Shown: positions 10,745 through 22,848 of the stretch, one piece after another
Numbering within the stretch: the first letter of the stretch is position 1
Layout: each line of letters opens with the position of its first letter
From: Hysterangium stoloniferum
Taxonomy: Eukaryota > Basidiomycota > Agaricomycetes > Hysterangiales > Hysterangiaceae
DNA: 64,000 bases
Reading direction: 5' to 3'
Assembly: GCA_015178975.1 (NCBI GenBank)
Contig: WHVD01000059.1
Location: forward strand, 310,001 to 374,000
Made by a program: the position numbers and the translations under genes
Notes under the pieces: generated by a model
Databases searched by the model: none
The model's input: only the letters and a program-made list of their open reading frames with translations
What the model was told of the DNA's origin: nothing

Positions 10745-13700
10745 GACAGATCTATGAAGATCCCATGTTCTGTGAGTTCAGGCATTTTGGGGGTTGTTGG
10801 TTAGTGTAATTAGGGTCTCTATAGCACAAATGACATGGTTCCAGCCAGATATTGTAACATAATTTACGCGGGCACGACAGCACTAATTCGTGGCTAGACT
10901 TCTGAATCTTCTTCCGATATGATGGAAATATTCCAGTTCGTTCCTAAATGCTGGAACCCACTGCGATCAAAGCATATATGGTTTAGCGCTACGTGAAAGA
11001 TGGCATGACGGATACTTCTGTTGATAGACGCGAGATTGCATTAATCCTTCTTTTGCTTGATGTGAAATGTGGACAAAGTTCACGGGTCACGGGTCGGAGG
11101 TGTCCGACTCCCAGTATTTTGGTTAATGTACCCGCCATAAATATTGGTGCACGGGGCAAGTCCCGCAAAGGCATTTAAATACAACTGCATGTATCAATAT
11201 AGCTAAAGGCATTATCGACTTCCTGAGTCTTCCTCTAGCATTGAATTTACGTCTCCAAGGCAGCAAGAACCTGCAATTACATATAGTTTTAAGGCTGAAT
11301 ATCATAGCACTAGTTGGTGCCAGTTCAAAGTTGACAGTTGCATGAAGTGTAATGACATTTTCAAAGACGGGTCATTTACTATGCACAAATCCAGTAGTCT
11401 GTTTAAATACGTGGCTGAGATTCATGATTGCCATCAGTCCATATGTTTTCTGATGTAAGGATGCTCTTATAAGGAGTTAAATTTCGAACTTTTGAAATTA
11501 TATTTCCAGATGGAATTAATACCTAATAAGACTTAAGATTTAAAACGGTGCCGTATAAGAGCTCGGCTGCAGCGTATTATGCAGTTTCCGTATAATCTTT
11601 GACCTGGTGATTTTATCAGCTCTTTGTTGCCTCAACCACGCAATTTAGCCGAGGAGCGCCCTTAAGCTAGCTGAAGGTGTGCTGGTGCTGGTGAATTGTA
11701 TTTTAAGAGAATAACTGGAGCCAGGGATCTACCGAACTTGAAGTGATAGGCTCGCACCGAAATGCCTTCCGTTTTTCCCTTTTTTTTTTTTGTAAAATTT
11801 TTTGAGAAGGGGAAGTGGTCATGCCGCTCTAACTAGGTCTCAACTGGCCCATGGTCAGGGTACAGAAAGAGACGCGGACGTATAGATATTTAGCTGCCGC
11901 CACCCGCCGGAGGAAAATGGTATTTGTTCAGACTATTCTTGTTGTTTCGCGTCTCTTCCTATTGGCCATAAAAGCCACACACTTGGACGTTGCACATCCG
12001 ACACCTCAATAAGTGTTATAGCTCAGCAGCAATGGCCCTTCATTTCGCCCGTTGTTGATGTAACCTTCAAGTTCTTTGATGTAGGTCGTCCTTCTATCTT
12101 CTGCCCGCCACTGTTATCATCTCGGTTTCCTATTGTTCATTGTCAATTAATTCACAATCGGAAAAAATCTGTGAGAGAAACCTATTTGTAGATATGCCCC
12201 GGAATGATTAACTACCTGCGCTGTGGTCTCATATCTACCACCGAAAAGATATATGATACAGTGATAAAAGGTTGACTGAAACCCTTCACTGAACCCTTGA
12301 CAACAACTGGGATAGGCATCTTGAACTATTATGTGGCTTACGGTCCGAGGTGCGAGGACTTATCGCATCACATTGATCACATTCATATCACATATACAAG
12401 TCCACCCCCTACATTTTGCTCGTCATATTCCCCGTAAGTCTCATACTATGCATCCATTCCTTCGAGAATTCTAAAAGGTTCTCTGATTCACGAGGCTGGC
12501 ATTTGATAGCAGTTTCCAGTTCATTCACAGCCTGACGTGAGCAACCAAATATCAGCTGCGCTGTCATTCGGCCTTGCCTGGTAACTCGATGACCTTTGTT
12601 TATCCACAATCTTTCCATTGTTACATTTATTTAACAATACCTCATCGGATCAAGCCAACATCAGCTTCTGCTCAAGTATTGCAGCGACTTGTTTATTTTG
12701 ACAGAGACTTGGAAGAGGAGTGTATTTGAACATTATAGATAATACATGCATCAGTAATATTGAACAGTTAATTCATCAAATATCTGGAACCTTCAAAGGA
12801 AGCTCGTATAACAAACTCGGACATTATGCGTTAACATGTGTTGTATTTGCTCTTTCTGCGGCCGGGGTGCAGACAAATAATCTAGGGAGATTAATTAGAA
12901 CTATGTGGTGACAAATACTATCATTTGAAATAAGTAAATAAACACATTCATATCCCTTTGTTTTTCTAATATTAATAAAGTGGACGGGTCTTTCAAATTC
13001 TATTCCTAAAGGAGTACTCGGCTTGACCACCGAGAGAGGGTACTAGTCAGGTGTCAGTATGAGACACACTGTATCCAGTCGACAGCTGGTGTAATACTGT
13101 CCTCACGGATCAAAACCAGACACAATATCCGGTCTGCCTACTCAATTTGAGATCTCGTCATATATGTTTGTTTGGAAGAATAAAAGAACCAAAAAACAAA
13201 GCAGGAGAAAAAGCTGCATGGCTCCTGACATCGACTCACGTAGTGGCCATCCCTAACATTACCAAACTTTACTTTGCAAGCTATTTGAGACCCTCTGCCT
13301 TCGAAGATCTCTTTCCTTATGTGCTTGTCCAAGTCATGGCTTACTACTGCCACAGGTTGAAGACATTATTTAAATAGAATAGCGGCGGAGACCGCGAAGT
13401 ATATGCGTCTCGTGACTTCGTAGTGTTGTAATTTCGTGTTGCAAGCTGTTGAGGGCGCGCGGGTTTGCTGTGCTCCTTGCGGTCACAATGTGTAAATAGT
13501 ATAGAAAAGATGAGAGGAAAATTTAGCTCTCTCCCCTGGCAAATCTACCGTAGTCAAATATATAGCCCCTATAGTTTGACGCACTTCTCACAATGTTAGC
13601 TCTTAAGTCAAACTTCAGTCAGGCAATTGAGTACTAGTGGGGGATCATGGGATGCTTTACCGAAATTTGCTTGAATGTATTTTCTATGCAGTAATCTAGA

Positions 13701-15457
13701 TTATCTAGGATTAGTTCTTGGGGTGGGATGTGACTCGCACACAGCTCAGTCCTGCATTTTCCGGCCAGAGTATATGATGTGACTACAATTAATTGTTCTC
13801 TGGGCCACAATATCGAAGTGACTTGTCGATGCCTCATTATTAATACACAGTGGGTCAAATATGTAACAGTTATGAGTACTTAGCCCTGTGCTACAAGATT
13901 ACAGGTATAATACACATACTGCCAGTGTGCCCGGGCACCAGCCTACTATGTGGACAAAGGAAAGAGACAAAAACCAGGCTTCATGAATGCAGTATCATTG
14001 ATACTGCCAAGATTAAACGACCGGGGATGTCTACCGCGTGAGTGATTGTGAATGTTGAAATAGTTATGGTTTATGATTTATTTTTGGCGCATTCCCATGC
14101 ATCCAGCTTCTCCGTCAATAATATCCTAATGACGGGAAATTACCCCACGGATTTTTGGGTGTTTGACTCCCATAACAGTAGGCTTAACTGTGCACACAGC
14201 CTCAATATGATATTCGATTGCCAGCCAACGCCAACATTGAATGATTCCGAGTCCTTTGGCCCAGAGGCCATGGGGTTGATTTCTTTTCAAGAGATGCAAG
14301 ACTCTATACATCCATGGATTTAATAGATTTCACAGGGTCTTCCTTGGAGATGTTCGTCCATGCTATCTTGGTGCGTTGACCGACAGGGACGACTTCACCA
14401 CGATCCCCTTGAAAAAAGAATGCACAGTGAGGCGGGAATAAGAAGGGTCCGGGCTATGGACCATGGCTTCTGTAACCCGATCATTGAGATCTAAGATTTG
14501 ACCCTGCAACGCGTTCGTTTATGTATTTTTCTCCAAACAAGACCCGATCCCGATAGACGGTCACAAGTTACGGGGGGCAAAATGAGCCAGGCTACCTGCT
14601 GAGCTTCTTATTCTTCCGATTGGACGATAATCAATTCCTGTGGTCTATGCTCAAGTCACCTCACCTGGGCACAAAGACGCTGTGCCTGTAGCGAAGAATT
14701 ACGCCACTGTAAAAGTCTAGTTAAAATGAAAGTGAGCCTTATACTCTGCAATAGAATCGACTAATGATTTTTGAACATGTTCAGGGGGGAATCATGGCCC
14801 AATTGTCAAAAATGAATTCATTTTTTGATTCAAGTAGCATTAAAAAGGCAAGAAATGATGATCCGCATGAAGCGAAAGACTGACCCGCATTGATGTCATC
14901 TATCCGATATAAGACCCCGACTGATCTATTGGGCGCGAGGGTCGCCGCGAGGTAGTTCGTCACTCCTCGGACTACCTTGCTCAACGTTGGACGCGATGAG
15001 AGGAGCTCCTGTCACTGACTGCGATATCACAGGGTCCCCCTGGCAACCGCCGTGTACGCGCGCTGAATGGGGTCAAAAGCGCGCGGAGTTTAAAGTATTT
15101 AGGCTTCTAAAGGGCGAACTAGAACTGTCCAGTAGCCTTTTTTTCCCCCTCCCACCCCCGACTTATTATTCCATCTTCCGTTTTGCGATTAGCGCAGCGG
15201 TAATCCTATTATATTTACTAGAACTTTGTGAGTATTGGGAGTAGAGCCATGTTGCAGAATACGGAGAAGAATGAGGAGTATGTACTCCTACTTAATTGTT
15301 TTTTACAATATTCACAGGCTGTTTATTTAGCGGTTTGCGAAACGTACCCCAACATGAAGCAAAGGGTGACCACTACCCTTGGTCCGATACTCTCTCCCAT
15401 ACCCACTCCACTATTGTCACAAAAGTAGAAGCCAGCGAATCATATGATATCCCATTC
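10745..15457. other. Gene-poor interval, nothing supported
   Basis: About 4.7 kb without a reading frame of recognisable content on either strand. Candidate ORFs are all under 100 residues, have no family resemblance and do not join by phase-consistent introns. The composition is ordinary, with no terminal repeats or tandem arrays noted. The last few hundred bases are upstream sequence of the GATA-factor gene. Confidence 0.5.
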
Positions 15458-17123
15458 ATGAAGGGGGAGCATAATGAAATGGGCTTGAATGAGTTTCCTC
15501 AAGGAAATGGCTTCATTACTTCGGAGGTGAGTTTTCGTGTCGTGTTAGGTGTCATTTCTTCAAAATACCTCATTATGCTGGCCGGTCTCCAATACTCTGA
15601 ACTAACATGTCCGCCATTACAGCAATGGAGCAAGTTCTCTCATCGTGAGGCGCCTATGGCCAACTATCGTTCGGGCTTTCCCCCGGTCCACAAAACACCT
15701 TCACCTCCCACCAGTGAATCTGCCACTCCACCATCCTTGAGCAGCTCGCTTCAAAGCTCAGGTCACGAATCCTTATCCAGTTACTACCCGGCCGGTCTCA
15801 ATGGTCAAGATCTCCACCTTCCAAATTCAAATAGTTACCAAGAACCTTTTGCCCGCCAATCCATCTCCCGTGGCGAAGAGACTTGGGTACCCAAATATAA
15901 TGAGATTGGTGACCCCCATAAGATGAATGGATCGTTTCCCGCCCATGGTCTCGGTGTCAACTCCGGATTAGGTCTCCCGAAAGCTCTGCCACCAATTCCG
16001 GCTCACCCCAATGGGCACGGGAATGGATATAATTTCTCCAACCAGGGACATCATGACACTGTCACTCATATGAATCCATCTGGCTTTTCCGGATCTGGGC
16101 ACTTCTCCCCGCCACCAACCGCCTCTACATCTTCAGCCTCCTCCGGTTCGTCATCTCCCTCACTCCGGGGCGAGATGTACGATCGTGGTAATTGGAAGTA
16201 TCCAATGAATGCTGCACCGTACAGCACATTACCTTCCCATCCCAGCACACGCCCGATGGATTGGCAAGCTACTTGTGATCCCCGAGGCATCTACCACGAA
16301 CGCGACATGCATGGTATGCTTCCCATACAGCCGCCCCATGGTCATTGTCAGTCCCCGGATGATTCTGATGAGTCGGAGCATCATGATATTGGTAATGGTG
16401 ACGGCAAGAGAGTCAAGATGCGCCAACGAAGGATTGAGTCGGGGCCCTATAGTTGGGTACATGGGCATGGGCATGGGCATGGGCACGGGCACGGGCACGG
16501 GCAAGCGAAGAATATGCTTATTGGAAGCGGGTCCAACATGGAGATGATTTATAGGATTAATGGAGGTTTCAATGTAAGTGCTGGGATGAAGAAGAAGGAA
16601 GAGGTTTTGGGAATGGGGCTAGAAGATATTAATGAGGCCGAGGTGCGTTCTCCCTCGTTTTACCCATATCGTTCGAGCGTTCCTCAATCTTTGCGCTCAT
16701 TCCTTTCAGCTTCAATTCACAAGTCGCCAAGATACCAAACCAACCCGTCTCTTGAGACGACAGTGCTTCAACTGTAGGACATGGCGCGATGTCTCCGCCT
16801 GGAGGCGTAGCATAATTGAAGTCGGCCATATTGTTCGTATATCTATTGTGCTTCTTCACCTTTACTTTAAATCTAATTTGCGTTATTAGGTATGCAATAA
16901 ATGCGGTCTCTACGAAAAGGCCCACAAGCGTTCCCGGCCTTTGAACGACCGTGGAGAGTTCGTCCGACCAGGGAAACATCCTACGACAAGGCCTCCTGCT
17001 CCGCGGCCAATTCCCAAGCCGCGACCAGTTTCTGGTGCACCAAGTGGAGAAGCAATCCTGCGATTTGATAATAATCGCGACGAGGACAAAGAGAAGCCTG
17101 GTATGGTTAAGGATGAAAAATAG
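15458..17123 (+). CDS. GATA-type zinc-finger transcription factor (long-loop finger)
   Basis: Four exons (15458-15526, 15623-16642, 16710-16832, 16890-17123) give about 481 residues. Residues 24-363 are Ser/Pro/Gly/His-rich and probably disordered, with a (HG)n run near residue 303. The zinc finger spans residues 382-409: QCFNC, then WRR, then VCNKCGLYEKAHKRSRPL, followed by a Pro/Arg tail (TTRPPAPRPIPKPRP). The finger is split by the last intron, and the loop is CX2-C-X20-C-X2-C, longer than the usual 17 or 18. The CNKCGLYEKAH wording matches a basidiomycete class of GATA factors. Proteins of this kind bind GATA sites in nuclear DNA and control nitrogen, light or development programmes; which applies is not visible. 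The first intron is a multiple of three and stop-free, so its splicing is inferred from a good GTGAGT donor and TTACAG acceptor. The start at 15458 is the least certain part; 15653 is an alternative. Confidence 0.85.
16460..16502 (+). repeat. In-frame CATGGG/CACGGG hexamer repeat (His-Gly)n
   Basis: About seven 6-bp units inside the GATA-factor gene encode alternating His-Gly. The later units change CATGGG to CACGGG, a synonymous T to C shift. Such hexamer tracts can change length by replication slippage. Confidence 0.9.
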
Positions 17124-20100
17124 ATTTGTTGTGCTTGTGTTCCACTCTGGTGCGCTCGGTCACTTTTCTATGTCTCGTCTTTTCTTGACTGATTTTCGTT
17201 TATTCGTGGCTCTAGTATTCCGACGCTGTTGTCACAACCCACTCGTTCCTATTATTAAGACCTCAATGCTGTGGACTATAACTCTACTATTATTTTATTG
17301 CACTTGTGCTACCTCGCTCGCTACCCTCTGTTCCATTAGTCCAGTTATCAATCACTCCCGCTCTTTCAGTTTCCTCTTCGTTGTCGTGCACATCCTGCCT
17401 TACCTACTACTGCCATACCCGGTTTTATATACCCCCCGTTCGTGTTCGCCTACAGTTCTCTCGTCGTGTATATCCAGGATTATGGATACTCTGATCTCTG
17501 ATTTTGTTAACCGGTCCTTACCCATTCCCACTCCCGCTCCTTGTTTCGACATTCGACCCTCAAGTCATTGTCATTGTCGCTCTTTTACATGAACAGTTAT
17601 TGTATATACACCTTATAGTTATATCCCGCCGTACATACAGCCTATATATAAAAAAAGCACGCATACCTAAACTTTTCCTAAATAGATACATCATGTTGTG
17701 ATTATAAAGTAACTTTATTGGACTTTTTTTAGAGAACGCTTACACAGTGCTGAAGACGCTTCGGACACAATGTGCTTTGATGGGACTGTTTTTTTAGCGC
17801 TGTGTTTGGGTGGTGGCAGTGGTAAATTTTTTAGTCAAGTCCAATTATAGAGAGGCGGTGCATAGTTCTTGGAAATCACGGTTGCCAGCTGAGATTTGGG
17901 CCCCCCCGATCTTCCCCCGTAGATTGTATACGCCACATATCATCCCCAATGATTCAACACTAGCATCTCAGCTCAGTCCCATCATTATGTTGCACTCCGT
18001 GAGGAGTACTAGTGCCTAACAGTGCCGATGGCTGCCACGAAGCCCCGTTCAGACGACTGATGGTTACGGGAAAAAGGTTGATACACGTTGTAAAGGCTTC
18101 AGCTGAGGCTCACCCCACGCGCGTGCTAATGATGGTCCACCACGATGGAGTCGAGGTGGCACAGACCATTATAGCCAAAAGTGGCCCCAGATCTACTTGA
18201 GCACCAGATCTTGAGGCTGGCTCTCGTCGAATATGCAACAATTGCAATGGAGCCGCAGTTCCCTGCCCTCGAGAGATGGGGGTTGAGATGAACGTAGATG
18301 CAGGGTCCATGTATATGGAGATAAGCTAGATGCAGGAGGCAGATGCATCTATAGGGCCCATCTATGGCTGAAAGTGTAATGGGAGGCTGTTCCAGTTGGC
18401 GTCGAGCAGGCGCGTCAGCACGTCGTGAGGGAATTGCATGTGGTCGTTGCATTGGTAAGTTTCAAAATCGAAGTTTGACGGGAAGACACGCGTGGAAGGT
18501 GTATTTGTGTCAATACTGGGCGGAGAAAGTAAGGGAGGGTGCATGAGGTAATGGCGGAGACATGCTGATGGCACAGAGCGCATTCAAAACATATGGATTC
18601 GGTACTTGCTCTTACATGTAGCAAGAAGAGTCGTATGTTTAGCCATCTTCAGGGCATATCCGCATCATCTCACACATGTATCACAATGACTTGTGATGGA
18701 GAACACTGTTAACGGCATCCATCCTAACTGCGTGAGTACTAGTAGTGATGAGCAGTAGTGATGTTTGACGGTATTCCAAGTTCCCAAGAAAGATGTCATC
18801 TTGTCCATCCTACCTCCTCCCTCTCCACATTTCCCCCGCTTTCCTAATGGCTCCTAGTTTCCCAGTCCCAATTTAATCAACTAGACAGATTTATAAATTT
18901 ATATAGCAAGGAATTGATGTAAAAGACCCCCAGCGGCCAGTTTGGTGATGCCGATATACCGAATCGATTATTACACTGCTCCTTGTGTTCATACAGTATT
19001 AATGGCATCTAATCCTAGATAGTTATTGAGCGACATCCCCGAAGTGGAGCCACCTTACCTTCAAGGCTATACATTATGCTAATTCTATTTCTTGTCAGCT
19101 CATCCGATGCGACTGCAAATAGCGCACGGCAAATAGCATCCCCACTTGGCAAAGTCCGGGAGATCTGAAGTAAAAAGCCTGCGAAGACAACGCGCGAAGG
19201 ATTACGGATTTCATATAGCTAATGCCGCTATCAGTAAGGTAAAGGTTATCTCAAAATAATTACAAGGCATGTAATGAGGAGCAGGTATTGCTGAGAAGAG
19301 TTTTGTCATGAATGACATCGTAAACTTTTATAAAATGGTATGGTAATACATTCGACCCGACAGCTCAATATCGATGTATTAGCGGTGAGAGAGCAGAAAA
19401 ACAGCGAGATTTACCTCATCTTCCTGAATGGTGCTTCTGAAAGTAGAGCAGAAACTATTAAAAATAGTATGAGTTGACTTATTGTAAATACACAATCTAC
19501 AAGGATCTTGTGATAGAAGTACTTTTGTGTCAATCAATGTTTCAGTTAGTGAGTCACCTTCTGACATGATAGGTTTGGTGATAGTTTAGGTGTACATGGG
19601 TAAATCATGCACTAGCCTCACAAAACATGGTCCACAGCATGCATTTTCAAGGATAAAGTGAGAGGGGTGAACCGCCCTTAGAGAGGTGGGTGTTTCATCA
19701 CCATTTCCAACAGAAACGGACTCTCGATATATGTAACAGTTCACTCGAACCAAATCTATGCGTTCCTCCCAGCACACAAGTGCCACCCTCACATACTTTA
19801 GATAATCATGATGCAACAACTACTCAGTGATCTTGGAATTTTAACATCTGGGGATTTACAAGAAAACTGGGTAATTTGTGTAACCTTTCCGTCCTTTCTT
19901 TCTGCATTACCTCACCGTAAAGTATGTTGATTATTACATTAACGCCACTCAACTGATTGAAATTTATTTCGGTTAGCCGCCGTCCCGGAAAAGTGACTGT
20001 GTAGGTCAAAGGACTCGGTAGCATCATATTCACAAACCATATCCGATCAACTCACAATTATGGCAAATAGCCCAACCACGGTCGTTTTAAAATGTCTCAT

Positions 20101-20487
20101 TTACAACACTTGAATCGTATTTCCATGGCGTTTTTGTAATGATTTCGTTCAGTTGTTTTTAGTGTGAACGGCAACCAGTGCGGAGGCACTTGCCGTCCCT
20201 CGGAGCTACGCACAGCGCAATCAAGTCATTTACACGACCTGATGCGCTTAGAGGATAGGAACCCCAAAACCAAACCTTCAGAAACGTTTGGTGATGTAAA
20301 TCTATTCCTCGCATGGACTCACTCTTCAGGCTAGCCGCGGTTGGGCAACACTGTCTCCCGTGCTCCACGACAGAAGAGCATCAACGACCGCTTTAATGAA
20401 AAACAAAAGACTAATGAAAGCCTCAAATATATCGTTTCCTCTGTGTCATTATTGTCTCGCTATCTCACGGCCGTCATTCCTTTAACA
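17124..20487. other. Gene-poor interval, nothing supported
   Basis: The GATA gene's 3' region is followed by about 3.3 kb with no convincing gene. Small ORFs around 18.1-18.6 kb and 19.4-20.3 kb have no recognisable content and no matching splice partners. No long repeats were noted. Confidence 0.5.
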
Positions 20488-21031
20488 ATGTCTGCTCGTC
20501 TTTGCACCGTCACACCCACTGCACTCCTCCTATCGTTCCCACCTCTGGTACTAATCCGTTAGCTCATATTAGTTTCTCCAGAACGTATGCACAGTTAGGT
20601 GTTGGTTACTTTTGAGTGCATTTAACACGCGTCTTGTCCCTATCTCTGTGCTACTTCTTTCAGAACGGACAGGCTGGCGCCTGTGGGTCTGTTCATTCTG
20701 ACCACGATGACACCGTAGACATACGTGAGTGTTTCACTGATAATTATGTATCTTAAGTGGTTTCATTAACACCCTCTCCAAAGCTACGCCTGCATTCCTG
20801 AACAGTGTGCATTGCGGCCAGACTATTACTCTCAGACTCAAAAAATGGGAAGACAAGAAGACAGATACCACGACCGTGATTGATGGATGCAAGACTTGCA
20901 ATAGCAGCGATCTTTCAGCAGGATTATTCGAACAATTCGCAAGTACTAATGATGGTGTCTTCCCCGGTACGTCTATGAATTGCAGTGCAATACTTTGATT
21001 TCCTGCCTATTCGTCTATTTCAGTTTCCTGA
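20488..21031 (+). CDS. Small secreted double-psi beta-barrel (RlpA/expansin-like) protein, C-terminally shortened
   Basis: Exons 20664-20724, 20784-20966 and 21024-21031 encode a DPBB domain: NGQAGACGSVH, then HCGQTITLRL, then VIDGCKTCNSSDLSAGLFEQ and FASTNDGVFPVS. The Gly-Ala-Cys-Gly opening, HCG and the Cys pair in GCKTC followed by DLS are the family hallmarks. The proposed first exon (20488-20547, ending at a GTACTA donor) supplies a hydrophobic leader but is a weak call. The total is about 103 residues. Fungal members are secreted wall-associated or effector-like proteins. The chain stops at GTT TCC TGA, where the family normally continues VSW plus a few residues. The next codons still read Asn-Phe-Asn and then TAA, so a TGG to TGA change probably trimmed four residues. 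Confidence 0.7.
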
Positions 21032-21940
21032 AACTTCAACTAAACATCTTTAACACTTACTTTCATCTCCTCATAATTTGCCCTTTAATGGCAATTCCAT
21101 TAATTTTCTGTAAACAACTTGAACTTATCAACAACATCTGTACGGCTGCCTTGGGTCATTTGGGCTATCGGCATTATTGTAGCGACGTCGTAATTTTACT
21201 AATTGCTCTCCATATCATGCATCAACTTTGAAACTTTTGTCCCGTCCAGAAAAGGAAGAGCTTTACAAAACCAGCATTGCTCAATAGAGAGCTGTTGCCA
21301 AGCTATTGTCATTAGTCACCGAGATAGAAGAGAGTGCTCTTTTGATGCTGCTAGCGTGATAACTAGCCAACAGACTGGATTGTGAGGTGGTAGGCTGCTC
21401 CAATATCATCGCGTTTAATTGCGAGACAAGACCAACTCTGAGAACATGATGGTGACAGCGAGTTGTCCCTAGTATGGCGTGATTTCTGACTATTTCGTTC
21501 ATTTATGGAAAAGTGAAAAAATGGTAGCCCAGTTAATAATGGCATATCTTCCGAATTGTGCCTATGATAAATAGTCCCGGTAGCCCTCAGAAAATGGTAA
21601 GTATGTTCGTTAGCAATGACCTTTGACAAAAGGAAGCCATTGAGTATCAGTTTGTTAAAATCATTTTATTTCATTGTGTTTTTTACTTTACAGAGTCATG
21701 CTCATTAGAATACTTGATTGACGATGATCCAAATCATCTACCGAGGGTGTTCAAGGACCGGAATCAAGGCCGCGGCAATTCTCGCCATGGTATGTCTGAT
21801 AATAATAATAATATATTACAAAACTGTATATCTAACAGGTATTGATAATTGTCAGCGATATCTCAAAGCTGATCACTCAAATTACGTCAGCGCTTGAAAC
21901 GCCGACTCTCCTCCTCATCGTTCAGGACGGTGTATCCGCC
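21032..21940. other. Intergenic upstream of RPB7
   Basis: About 900 bp between the DPBB gene and RPB7. It holds no reading frame with recognisable content. A short acidic open stretch around 21690-21780 could be an unresolved exon or UTR, but nothing supports a gene. Confidence 0.45.
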
Positions 21941-22848
21941 ATGTTCTTCATTGTAAGTAATTAGAGTGGCTCCCGGGTGCAGTTATATGCTTTTTTATAC
22001 CCTCATGCGCCTTATAGAAGGAGTTATCGCATACGATTCTTCTACATCCATCCTACTTCGGCCCTCGCATGACTGAATTCTTGGAGAAGAAACTTTATGC
22101 TGATGTTGAAGGTGTGTAACGTTATCGAGCTCTGGTGTACGAATTGCTTATCAGTGGTCCCACTCGCTCTCACCTCGCCCCTAATCCTATTGTTTCCACA
22201 TTCATAATTAACAGGGACATGTTCTGGTGAATTTGGGTACATCATCGCCGTCATTAACGTGATCGATATCGGGAAGGGCATGGTGCTCGTTGGGAGCGGT
22301 CAGGCTGAATTCATAACGCGGTATCGTGCGATAGTATACAAGCCTTTCAAAGGCGAAGTAGTCGATGCAGTGGTGAATAATGTGAACAAGGCAAGTTCCT
22401 TTGACAGTCTGACACGCGAATCTTATCAGAATGAAACGCTGACTTGTCACTCTTTACTGTAGATGGGATTCTTCGCCGATGTTGGGCCGTTAGCTGTTTT
22501 CGTATCACATCAGGTACGCAGTTTTGACTTGAGATGTGACGCATCTGATTCATGGCGTGTAGCTTATTCATCCCGATCTACGTTTCGACCCCAATTCGAA
22601 TCCGCCATCATTTGCATCGCCAGAGCAGGTGAACGCTTTCTATCATGTTTAGTTGACAAAATTCAACGCGTATCCAGATCATCGAGAAAAATACCCGTGT
22701 ACGGTTAAAGATCGTGGGTACCCGTGTGGATGCCACAGAGATTGTATGTGCTGATCCATTTGTTCAAATTATGCATTATCTTACAACAGTATCGAATCAG
22801 TTTGCGATTGGCACAATTAAGGAGGACCATTTGGGTGTTATTGACTGA
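21941..22848 (+). CDS. RPB7: RNA polymerase II subunit RPB7
   Basis: Seven exons (21941-21952, 22018-22111, 22215-22390, 22463-22513, 22563-22628, 22678-22743, 22801-22848) encode 170 residues, against about 171 in yeast and human. The first exon is only 12 nt (MFFI). The family sequence is clear throughout: [72 protein letters not shown], and the C-terminal [15 protein letters not shown]. Rpb7 forms the stalk with Rpb4, with an N-terminal tip domain and a C-terminal OB fold (S1-like) that contacts emerging RNA. The third intron uses a GC donor. The last acceptor is fixed by the conserved ending; an earlier CAG would put the exon out of frame with it. Confidence 0.95.
22391..22462 (+). other. 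GC-AG intron of RPB7
   Basis: The exon ends AACAAG and the intron begins GCAAGT and ends CTGTAG, followed by ATGGGATTC. Frame and conservation of the flanking residues (NNVNK then MGFFADVG) leave no GT donor choice, so this is a minor-class GC-AG splice pair handled by the major spliceosome. Confidence 0.85.

Noticed and set aside
15296..16777. Single 493-residue ORF as one exon
   Set aside because: It starts in non-conserved upstream sequence, reads through a good GTGAGT..TTACAG intron and ends before the zinc finger; the spliced GATA model explains it better.
16951..17592. 213-residue ORF after the GATA gene
   Set aside because: It overlaps the GATA 3' exon in another frame and continues in C/T-rich UTR; no domains.
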